In this document: positions 36,671 to 45,040 of the stretch, one piece after another
Position numbering within the stretch: the first letter of the stretch is position 1
Layout: each line of letters begins with the position of its first letter
Notes under the pieces: model-generated
What the model was told of the DNA's origin: nothing
The model's database searches: none
The model's input: only the letters and a program-made list of their open reading frames with translations
DNA from: Rhineura floridana
Taxonomy: Eukaryota > Chordata > Lepidosauria > Squamata > Rhineuridae
Assembly: GCF_030035675.1 (NCBI RefSeq)
Contig: NC_084489.1
Coordinates: 36,540,001-36,604,000, forward strand
DNA length: 64,000 bases
Reading direction: 5' to 3'
Program-made: the position numbers and the translations under genes

Positions 36671-38949
36671 CAGTGGTTCTCAAACTTTTTTGGTTCGCGG
36701 CACACTGTAAAACATATAAACATTTTCTGGCGCACTTCGTATACAAAATTAAAAATATGTTAATATATTTTAAACTATGAATAAAAGGTGCCTTGCAAGG
36801 GGGGTACATGGGAGGGTTGCTGTGCTGCTTTTGTGCCCGAGAGCTGGAGGGGATTTCCTGGTTCTGAAAAGCACTTAAATCAGGTCCCCTCCTAGTGCTG
36901 CAGCCAATTGTGTGCAAACCTCAGCTTCGCTGAAGCTGAGGCGGCGGCCTGGGCCAAGTCCAGGCCTGGCGCAAGTGGCAATCCTGGTTGGAGGGGGGGG
37001 GTCAGAGGATCACAGGCAGGAGGAACTGAGCCCTGATTTGCCCTGGAAAGAGAACTGAAAAGGGAAGGGGGAGTAGAGCTTTTTTTTTTTTGCTACTGCA
37101 AAAGCCACCTGCGCCCCCCCCCCGCAAATCTCTGTTGCAAACTCCAATGGGGTCAGTGCGCTTTGGAAACCGTCTGCAAAGGCACGAGGCAGAAAGGGGG
37201 TGCAGGAGGGAAAGGTGGCAGGGAGGGGTCCCCTTACAGCGGACTCTGGGGGAGAAAGCCCGGGAGACCCCAGCCAGCCCCTCTGGTCTCTCCCTCCCCC
37301 CGCCCCACCCCAATTACCTGCCATTTGAGTGACAAGTGAGCTTGCAAAGTGTTGTGTTTGCCAAAGACAGGGCAAGATCATTTGCTGCTGTGGGGGAGGC
37401 TTCAACCCTGGCCAAAGAGGAAAAGCAGGTCCCAGAAGGGAAAGAGCTGGAAATGCTGGGGTGTGTGTGTCCAGTGGGCACCCCTCTCCAGCAGATGGAG
37501 CTCCCACACAACAACAGGAGGGAGGGAGGGAGAGGGAACTGATAGAACAGACTGGACCTGCACCTCGAAGGAAGCCTAGGGTTTGGTGGGCAACCGGGGG
37601 AGGTATTTTAATTTTAGTAGAGGGGGCAGGCAAGCTTTTGCCATGCCACTCAACTGGCGGAGGGTGGCCAGCACATCAGGAGACGCCAAGAGACTACTCC
37701 CCACACGCAGCCGGGGTGCCACCACCCTCATGCTGCCTCTCTACGACACGACCCGCCACCCAGCCACTAGTGCCGGGCTTTGCCACAGTCTCTCCGGAGC
37801 CCCTCCACTCCCTTCCCTCACATGTGCTTCCATCGAATCCATGTGCATGCTCTCGAAAAGCCACCAGCACAACTAACCTGCCTCAGCAGGCCCACACCGG
37901 ACCATGCCGCTCATGCCCAGTGCTAGCCAGCCAGCCAGCCCACTTGCAGAGCCCAGGAGCGCCTTGCGCTCGCCCGCCTGCCTGCCTATCGACCTCTCTT
38001 ACTGTCGTGCAATTTGACACCCACCCACTCCATTGGGCAATGCACCCCCTTATTGCCAGCACCTGGGGCGGTCCGTTCCCCCGCCCCCCCTTGGTATGCC
38101 ACTACATGTAGCCTATTCCGCTGTCTGGCTCAAACTAATATAAGTGAGTCACCAGCCTGCATCCTAAGCAACCATGCACGCTGTCATGGCCCCGTCAGAG
38201 GACTCCTCAGATGAGGACGACTCGGGAGTAACAGCAGCAGACCCAGGAGCAGCAGGAGACACGGAGGAGCCTCCTGAGAATCCAGCTCCTTCTGCCCCTC
38301 AGCTGCAGAGCACCCCAGGGACAGCAGAGGCCCTGCAGCCAGACACAGACAGTGAATAGGATACTCCCCCCTCACCTGCAGAACATAGACAGCAGAAGGT
38401 CAGGCAGAAGAGAGGCAGGCCTGTCTCCTTAAGGCCCAAACGCTGAGGGCTCACACCTGCTGTCCATCCTGCTCTTTATAAGGCACACCTTGGCTGCAGC
38501 TTGTTGCTGACTGCAACGTCAGGTGTGGCTTTGTGTAGACCTAGTTTCCCTGCAGCATCTCTTTGACTGACCTCCTTGGCAATTGATCCCGGACCTCCAC
38601 TGACCTCGCTTCTGGACTTCTGACTCGGCAAGTACGCTTCGGCTAGGCCTGGCAGATTTACAACCTGACTGCTGGCTAAGGACTTTCCTTCCCTGCCAAA
38701 GACCCAGGAATTTCCAGCCCCCCCTGACACTGCTGATGCAGTGTAGAGCTGACACACGCATGCATGTTTTGAATGCATTTCAAACGTTCCACAGTCATGT
38801 TGTTTGCTAGCTGTGTACAATAATAACTGTTACCCTATACAAATGGGTTTCTTCTCATTTCTAAAATATACTTTCATAATAGTCGCAGCACACCTAGCCA
38901 CCTCTTGCGGCACACCACTGTGCCACGGTGCACTGTTTGAGAATCACTG
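36671..38949. mobile_element. hAT-type DNA transposon with GC-rich interior
   Basis: The left end CAGTGGTTCTCAAAC and the complement of the right end CAGTGATTCTCAAAC match at 14 of 15 positions, and both ends carry the GCGGCACAC subterminal motif of Charlie-like hATs. The flanking 8-mers (ATGTAAGG, GTGCTTGG) agree at only 4 positions, so the duplication is not convincing. About 36930-38150 is GC- and CpG-rich with pyrimidine- and proline-rich frames on both strands but no transposase. A solo LTR is nested at 38182-38754. Confidence 0.8.
38182..38754. mobile_element. Probable solo LTR (fossil), nested in the hAT element
   Basis: The ends are TGTCA and TGACA, with a 5-bp duplication CACGC on each side (38177-38181 and 38755-38759). 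A TATA-like CTTTATAAGG lies at about 38470. The size of 573 bp suits an LTR. The 5-bp duplication fits a Gypsy-type or endogenous-retrovirus LTR; the family is not determined. No internal coding region remains. It is younger than the hAT element that surrounds it. Confidence 0.6.
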
Positions 38950-39654
38950 GTGCTTGGTTTGGACATAGCACTAATGTATGGATGAGCCTCGGGCTCACAT
39001 GCTACTCTTTCTCTTGCTTCTCTTGCATGATTGCAAAGAGGAGATTTCAATTTTCAATTAGTTACAGTTTATCATTGGATCTGAACCCTAAACTGTGATT
39101 AATCTTAACTATAGTTTAGGGAAACAAGCCTACATAAAAAACCATGGTTTGAAGTTGGTTTGTTTCAAGAAACCATAGTTAAGATTAACCCACAGTTGTC
39201 CTGGTTCAGACATAATGATAAACTGTGGTTAGTTAAATAGGAAGTGAAAGGTTCCAGTCTCCTTTTGGCCACAGTGGAGGAGGAGATGCTCTCATGAGCC
39301 CAAGGCATGTTTACATTATACAAAAGGAAGACCTTTATACAAAAGGTTTAACAGACAGAGTGAAGAGCCACGAGTAAGGGAGAACTCCTGACAGGTTCCT
39401 TGTAAAACTATAAAGTTACCTAATATTATTTTTAACCTGAGCTACAGGATAAATACAAAGAACCTTAATGGTCTGGAAGAAGCTAGGTCTAAACTGCATG
39501 CCTTAGGCAAGCTTAAAGGAAAAGGTTCCTTCCAGGCAATCAAAAGTCTGCTCCATGTTTAATTGATGCTTGCCATAATTAATAATATCTAGAGTTCTCC
39601 AGACAGTGCCTGGGATGAAGCCATTTTGATCACATTTGACATATGTCATAGAAA

Positions 39655-39874
39655 ACCAGTGTGGTGTAGTGGTTAGAATGTCAGACTGGGACCTGGGCAA
39701 CCAGGGTTCAAATTCTGCTCAGCCATAAAGCTCACTGGGTGACCTTGGGTCAGTCACTGTCTCTCAGCCTAACCTACCTCACAGGGTGTTGTGAGGATAA
39801 AATTGGGAGGAGTGGAGGAAATTGAGATTGAGGTCCTTGGGAGAAAGGAGGGATACAAATGTAATAAATTAATA
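39655..39874 (+). mobile_element. MIR-type (CORE) tRNA-derived SINE
   Basis: The head is CAGTGTGGTGTAGTGGTTAG, the B box GGTTCAAATTC (39705-39715), and the core TCACTGGGTGACCTTGGGTC with TCTCAGCCTAACCTACCTCA. The segment GGTGTTGTGAGGATAAAATT follows, and the tail is GGATACAAATGTAATAAATT. Confidence 0.9.
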
Positions 39875-41067
39875 ATATTGTTTCATCTATGAGCTAAGAG
39901 AAATGTGAAGATCTTAGCTTCATGAAGATTCAGATTTGACATGCCTCTAATGTACCATTCATTCAGTTAATCTCCACAATCACCATGGGCCAGATTCTTT
40001 GGTCCTATTTCTAGCCCAGACAAATATTTGTTCCATATCTCCTGTTAGAGAGAACTATGTTTAGTGCTATAATTTCAAACCAGGAGCATAAGTAACTCAT
40101 GCTAATACACACTAAACCAGCAGTCACAAAACAGAACAAATAATTATCATTGTACAATGTGTTGAATCCATTCACTTGGAAGTAGATTTTCTTGCATCTT
40201 CCTGAGTATTTCATTCTTTTGTGAAAAACAAAAATATACAATAAAAGCTGTTGTTGAGTCTTTAACCTTGACAGCCTGATCCTTTGTCTATTGAAGGGCA
40301 AAATTCCATTAATTGATTAGCATCAGAGATCTAGTTTCACAAGACAAAACTGTTTTTATAGAACAATTAAACTAGTAACTAATCCAAAACATTAATAACA
40401 TGATGGGTGTTTCATTTGTATCCTAATAATTAAAGGAGTGAAGATTTTGTTCAGGAATACAAATCAGTTAGTTTTGCTACATCCCTCTCACATACATCTA
40501 TGATCCTTTCCCCTCTTCTGTAGGATCAGGGTCTCAAATGTAAACTTGTGTAAAATGGACTAATTTAATGTTCTGACTTTGGATTAAATTTGAAAATCAA
40601 TGATTACATAGCATTTTAAAATGCTTTAGTTTGATTGCTTGATTGTGTAAGACCTGTTAGTGTCAGAAAACAAACTCAAAGTAAGTTTCAGCTCAATCTA
40701 ATAAACGTTATGTAGACAAACTTTTTATTGCATAATTTTTTTAAAGAAATATGGATAGCAGATCTGGACTCACTTTTGCTAAACATATATACTAGACCTA
40801 TTTCTTATTTTTATCTACAGTCAGGATCTGATTGAATATTTAGTTATTTCAAGATATGTGACCTTTGAACCCTTGCATCCCAAGGAGGAATAAAGTTGCA
40901 AGCAAATGCTTTTTGTTGTGCATTCCTTGACAGTAGCATATGCCCAACTTTCTGATGAACCTTTATGTCATTAACTCTTTCTCCCCATATGGATTCAGTT
41001 CTATAGCACTCTATTCTTAAGGTAATTCATAACAAGTGGCTAGAATGCCTTTTATTATGTCTATTTG

Positions 41068-41730
41068 TTGTTGTTATGTGCCTTCAAGTCGATTATGACT
41101 TATGGCGACCCTATGAATCAGTGACCTCCAAGAGCATCTGTTAGAAATCACCCTGTTCAGATCTTGTAAGTTCAGGTCTGTGGCTTCCTTTATGGAATCA
41201 ATCCATCTCATTTGGCTTTCGTCTTTTTCTACTCCCTTCTGTTTTTCCCAGCATTATTGTCTTTTCTAGTGAATCATGTCTTCTCATGATATGTCCACAG
41301 TATGATAACCTCAGTTTCATCATTTTAGCTTCTAGTGACAGTTCTGGTTTAATTTGTTCTAACACCCAATTATTTGTCTTTTTTGCAGTCCATGGTATGC
41401 GCAAAGCTCTCCTCCTCACCATATTTCAAATGAGTTGATTTTTCTCTTGTCCGCTTTTTTCACTGTCCAACGTTCACATCCATACATAGAGATCGGGAAT
41501 ACCATGGTCTGAATGATCCTGATTTTAGTGTTCAGTGATACATCTTTGCATTTGAGGACCTTTTGTAGTTCTCTCATAGCTGCCCTCCCCAGTCCTAGCC
41601 TTCTTCTGATTTCTTGACAATTGTCTCCATTTTGGTTAATGACTGTGCCGAGGTATTGATAATCCTTGATAAGTTCAATGTCCTCATTGTCAGCTTTAAA
41701 GTTACATAAATCTTCTGTGGTCATTATGGT
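41068..41730 (-). mobile_element. RTE/BovB-type LINE, 5'-truncated
   Basis: Two minus-strand frames (41724-41416 and 41422-41198) encode EDIELIKDYQYLGTVINQNG, RRRLGLGRAAMRELQKVLK, MVFPISMYGCERWTVKKADK and WVLEQIKPELSLEAKMMKLR. The frame changes once near 41420, and the C-terminal part is shifted after GSRKRRK. The 3' tail is CGCCATAAGTC...ACTTGAAGGCA and AACAACAA. Confidence 0.9.
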
Positions 41731-42239
41731 ATTTTAATTGACTCCCTAATATAGTTTTAAAATGTATTTTTATCTCTGGTTTCATGCTTTATCTTCATGT
41801 AACAATTCACAGTCTTAATTTATTATATTTACACAAACATGTGCTTAGAATCATAGCCTGTCAAGATGAGTACCCTAGTCTGAAGCACTGTGTATAGACT
41901 ATCCAGGCATGGAGTTTGTTTAAAACAGTTACAATCCTGCCAGTGAGGTATTCAACAGCAAATAAGGTAGAGAGGCTGAATCTAGCCCTTTCCACAAAGA
42001 GATGATTTGGAGAGTTTTTGAAAATGGCTCCATGGATGCAGCCCTGTTGTATTGGAGGGTGAACTACTTATGTGAAATCCATTTGTCCATGCACCTGGGA
42101 ACAGATATGCAGACATCTTCTTCCATGTATATAGTGTGATCATAGCTGTATCAGGGCAAACACGTTTAATTTAACAGGGGTCGTGTGGTTCACTTCTGTT
42201 TAAGTTTTCAAATTTTAGCCTGAAACAATATAACATATT

Positions 42240-42418
42240 CTTAGGGCTTTAATCATAGCTGTTTAAACTGCTTGTGTTTTCTTTTTAAATTGCTATATTT
42301 GTGATTTTGTTATATTTGTGATTTTGTTGCTCTGTTTTATTAATTGTGAACTGCCTTGCATACAATCACTGTCAAAAGATGGCTTATAAATTATTGAAAT
42401 ATATAAATAAATAAAATA
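42240..42418 (+). mobile_element. L2/CR1-type LINE 3' UTR
   Basis: AATTGTGAACTGCCTTGCAT, then AAAGATGGCTTATAAATTAT and an AATA-rich tail, form the 3' end of a CR1/L2-group LINE. Confidence 0.6.
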
Positions 42419-43060
42419 TGTTAGTATAAGCTTGTGATATCAGACTGTTTTTGCATGATAAGTAGCAATTTGTTTCGCTAGAAAGCATCATTCATTTTTG
42501 TTGGTCATTTCACATTTTCAAAGTACTTCTTAAAACCTGTACTAGGATTTAAAAAAAAAAACAGTTTCCAAGTTATGCATTTAAAGTTTGGAAAAAAGAA
42601 TCATATGATTTACCAGTTAAATTATAGCTCTTTTCAAACAGGAAGCAAGAGGGTATGTAGAACAGCTAGAGTGAGCAAATAAAAGGTTCTGGGCACACAT
42701 CCAGTTTTAAATCAAAGACCAAACAAGGGGAATTTTGAAGAGGAAAGAAAGAATGTATAGGTCAACATGGAAAATATGCCCCAAGTCATGAGAAAATATT
42801 TTTCTGGCTAAAGTGAAACCATTTTTAATACAAAATTATGATTATGGGGAAATCTGCAAGCATTAAAGTATGCTTTAAACAAGAAAGAATAAAGAGCCCC
42901 TTTTCCTTTTGGAAAGGCATTGGCTTTTATGATGAATGGTCAAAAAAGATATTTGGGATATGTAAGATATCCCAGATCATAACATTTATTTCAAAATGTT
43001 TTATATAGTCCATGAAAATAAAAATCCACATTATGAGTTCAAAAAACACTGTAAATGAAC

Positions 43061-43078
43061 AATATATATATATATATG
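43061..43078. repeat. (AT)n microsatellite
   Basis: A short uninterrupted AT run. Confidence 0.9.
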
Positions 43079-44066
43079 TGCTAAATAATTAAAAAGAATT
43101 TTAATCTTTTCTTTTGCACCAGGAGGTGACAGGCTATTTTATTATACATATATATGACAATGCTCCAGCATGAATGACTCATTCAGTCATCACTTTTGTG
43201 CACCAGTTTAGTCTGCAGTAGCCGCCATCTGTCCCTCAAGGTAGGCTGTAGTTTCAACCCTCCCCCACCTTGAAATAGATCCTTGCTTCTCTTTAGTGAA
43301 TTGCCCCTAGCAACTGCTAGAGATAGGCTTGTTTTTAGATAGTGGTAAAGACAACCTTAACTTCCTGGCAAGCAAGCCAAGGGGAGGCAGAACATGTGCC
43401 CCAACCTTATGAACAAAGTGTTGTTCTCCATCCGTTCCTGATAAATACTGAACAGGAGTTTGGATACTTTTAACTGTGATAGCTGGAGCATGTCTCAGTC
43501 TGGAACAAAGGCAGCTCTTCCCGCAAAAAAAGGCATCAGACGAGATGCCTGGAAGCCAAGTTTCTAATAATGAGTCACCTCCTCTGTGCAGCACACACAC
43601 ACCCATCTCAAACACTGTCTGAGGGTCAGGAGGAGGCTTCTTTCTAGATATAAACCTATACCATGGAAGTGTATACTAGTTGTAGATTCAGCTATTCACA
43701 ACGTAAAGCTTTTCTCCAAGGGCCAGCTCACTCCAAGAATGCTTCCTTGACAAATCAACCCAACAAAAGAGATTAGACAATGTCATCACACCACCCTGGT
43801 AGAGGCTGGGGCTGCCGCAACTTCATGTACTTTGTAGTGGACATGGATGACTAACATGAGAACCACCTTCACAGGCAAAATTAAAAATTGGGCTAACAAA
43901 TTTTTATCAGTTTTAGAGAGCCCTTGATGTTAAACTAAGAAAGAGCCACAGAGGAATCATGAATCAAAAGAGCTGGCTTAAAAACATAAGGATTGCTGTC
44001 CTGAGCCTAGTTCTAACCATGCTTGACTCAGAAATACATCCTATTGCTTTCTAGAAGACTTAACAG

Positions 44067-44145
44067 TGCAATCCTATACATGTCAGAAGTAAGACCCACT
44101 GAATTCAGTGGAACTAACTCCTAGGTAAATGTGTATAGGGTTGCA
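44067..44145. repeat. ~80-bp palindromic squamate repeat, copy near the shared exon
   Basis: TGCAATCCTATACA and TGTATAGGGTTGCA form arms matching at 13 of 14 positions. The core is CCACTGAATTCAGTGG, itself palindromic. It lies about 330 bp downstream of the exon 44475-44552 donor. Confidence 0.8.
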
Positions 44146-44381
44146 GCCTTACATGTCCATATACTTAGGGTTGCAATAATCATTGCTTTCAGTGAGGCTT
44201 AAGTTAGTGTTGTCAGGAACAGGAATGCAGCCTCTGTCTTTATGCTAGCAGGATCTAGTCGAATCATTGGATCATCTAGTCAGTCTTTCTGTCTGTCTTT
44301 CCTTGAATCCCTTTGCTTGTATCACAAAGTCAATGATTCTTAGCATAGTATAAAACCAATCAATATTACTTCTCTCAGAAA

Positions 44382-44401
44382 GACACACACACACACACAC
44401 A
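44382..44401. repeat. (AC)n microsatellite
   Basis: About nine AC units in the intron, 74 bp past the shared-exon donor. Confidence 0.9.
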
Positions 44402-44474
44402 GAGAACATACTGACAAAAGAAGTAAAGACATGAGTAAAAACCACAAGAGCTTTCAAAGAATAGATGTTCTTAC

Positions 44475-44552
44475 CTTAAAATTGTGTGCTTTTTCATAGT
44501 TGAAATGGTTGTCATTTTGTGTTAGTGCTGCTCTTCTGACCAAAGAGGTGAT
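44475..44552 (-). CDS. CHN2: CHN2 shared exon linking N-terminus to C1 domain (residues 57-82)
   Basis: 26 codons encode [12 protein letters not shown] through YEKAHNFK. The final HNFK starts the C1 domain, and His79 is its first zinc ligand. The 3' end is followed by GTAAGAAC, a strong donor. The 5' end directly follows a textbook acceptor on the minus strand (pyrimidine-rich tract, then CACAG at 44553-44557). In the SH2-bearing isoform the exon would begin here. In beta1 the same DNA is simply translated through. Phase is 0 at both ends. Confidence 0.95.
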
Positions 44553-44580
44553 CTGTGAATAGGCAAAGAGTTTCAGAGGT
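44553..44580 (-). promoter_or_regulatory. CHN2: Splice acceptor embedded in beta1 coding sequence
   Basis: On the minus strand the sequence CTCTTTGCCTATTCACAG sits immediately before the shared exon. It is a pyrimidine tract plus CAG, with the final AG at 44554-44553. In frame it also encodes LFAYSQ of beta1. Isoforms with upstream SH2 exons join at ITSLVRR (known for mammalian chimaerins), so this acceptor is expected to be functional. That it is used here is inference. Confidence 0.85.
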
Positions 44581-44720
44581 TGCCACAAGAGTGCCCCCTT
44601 GACTCCCATTTTAACCCCCAAAGCCACTGCCAGCAGCTCTTGGCGGTTTCTTCCTCGCTTAGATTTGTGAACTATGGCACATGCTTTCTCACTGTCAACC
44701 CACAGTTCCTCGGCAAACAT
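44553..44720 (-). CDS. CHN2: CHN2 beta1-specific first coding segment (residues 1-56)
   Basis: This segment encodes the N-terminus unique to the short isoform, starting [16 protein letters not shown] and ending [11 protein letters not shown]. It contains the basic stretch [12 protein letters not shown] (residues 19-30) and ALGVK, as in mammalian beta1-chimaerin and the CHN1 alpha1 isoform. The ATG at 44720 has A at -3, a fair Kozak context, and this start gives the family length of 332 residues. The frame stays open upstream to about 44972, with further in-frame ATGs at 44912 and 44867, but both have C at -3 and +4, so they are weaker starts. The segment runs without a break into the shared exon at 44552. 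Its last 9 codons overlap a splice acceptor used by the longer isoform. Confidence 0.92.
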
Positions 44721-45040
44721 AGTGCAGTTTGGATCCCAGATCTTTTTCCTGTCTTCTTCTTCAGAGCCTGGGAGGCTGACTGCTGTCAGATTTGTCCAAC
44801 TGCTTCTAATGTTAGATAGCAGATTTGAAGCAGCTGCAGCAGCGCATTCTGCTGAGACCTCTGGCATGTGACTTGAATGGGCTGTCTTGTGTGATGGAAG
44901 GAGCTTCTGCATCTGAATAAGTAACAGTCTGCTTTGTGATACTTCTTTAAAGCAGACGTGTGTCTGAAACAATAGCCTGAATTCATGTAGTGAACACCTC
45001 CCCCTTCTCCACCCCCCCCCAGCAATGGTATTCCGCCAGA
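44721..45040 (-). promoter_or_regulatory. CHN2: Beta1 5' UTR and probable alternative promoter region
   Basis: Sequence upstream of the beta1 ATG carries no recognisable transposon. The beta1 reading frame stays open to 44972. A G-rich block on the minus strand near 45003-45022 (long G run, then TGGAGAAGGGGGAGG) could bind SP/KLF factors. I see no TATA box or CpG island. A transcription start here is inferred from the isoform structure of mammalian chimaerin genes and not seen directly. Confidence 0.4.

Larger units (their letters stand above)
27345..44474. other. CHN2: Large CHN2 intron (17.1 kb), transposon-rich
   Basis: This intron separates the beta1 start/shared exon from the C1 exons. 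Recognised contents: SINE (27649-27824), RTE LINE (29063-29690), foldback plus LINE (31501-32500), pogo-like MITE (33571-33779), foldback (34468-34625), two large hAT elements (34716-36470, 36671-38949), SINE (39655-39874), RTE LINE (41068-41730), LINE tail (42240-42418) and microsatellites. The stretches 29700-31490, 32520-33560, 39880-41060 and 42420-43060 show nothing I recognise. Confidence 0.85.
9701..44720 (-). other. CHN2: CHN2 gene, complete beta1-chimaerin coding span
   Basis: Eight coding segments on the minus strand join in order 44720-44553 plus 44552-44475 (one continuous exon), 27344-27260, 21673-21500, 19445-19368, 11772-11635, 11471-11366 and 9872-9701. Lengths of 168, 78, 85, 174, 78, 138, 106 and 172 nt sum to 999 nt, giving 332 residues and a TAG stop. 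The length equals that of mammalian beta1-chimaerin as I recall it. Every junction has GT and AG borders and compatible phase. The product is a GTPase-activating protein for Rac that is recruited to membranes by diacylglycerol through its C1 domain. CHN2 rather than the paralogue CHN1 is indicated by [31 protein letters not shown] and GFTEHIEDV, all beta-type residues. The SH2 exons of beta2-chimaerin are not in the window. Confidence 0.95.

Noticed and set aside
37010-38111. Long GC-rich open frames on both strands (207 and 260 codons)
   Set aside because: They overlap antisense, are proline/glycine/serine-rich low-complexity sequence inside a hAT element, and show no domain or splice context. 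Composition explains them.
36663-38957. An 8-bp target duplication for the hAT element at 36671-38949
   Set aside because: ATGTAAGG and GTGCTTGG agree at only four positions, which is not convincing.
44475-44720. Assignment to CHN1 (alpha-chimaerin) instead of CHN2
   Set aside because: Residues in several exons ([39 protein letters not shown]-type C-terminal differences) match the beta paralogue as I recall it.
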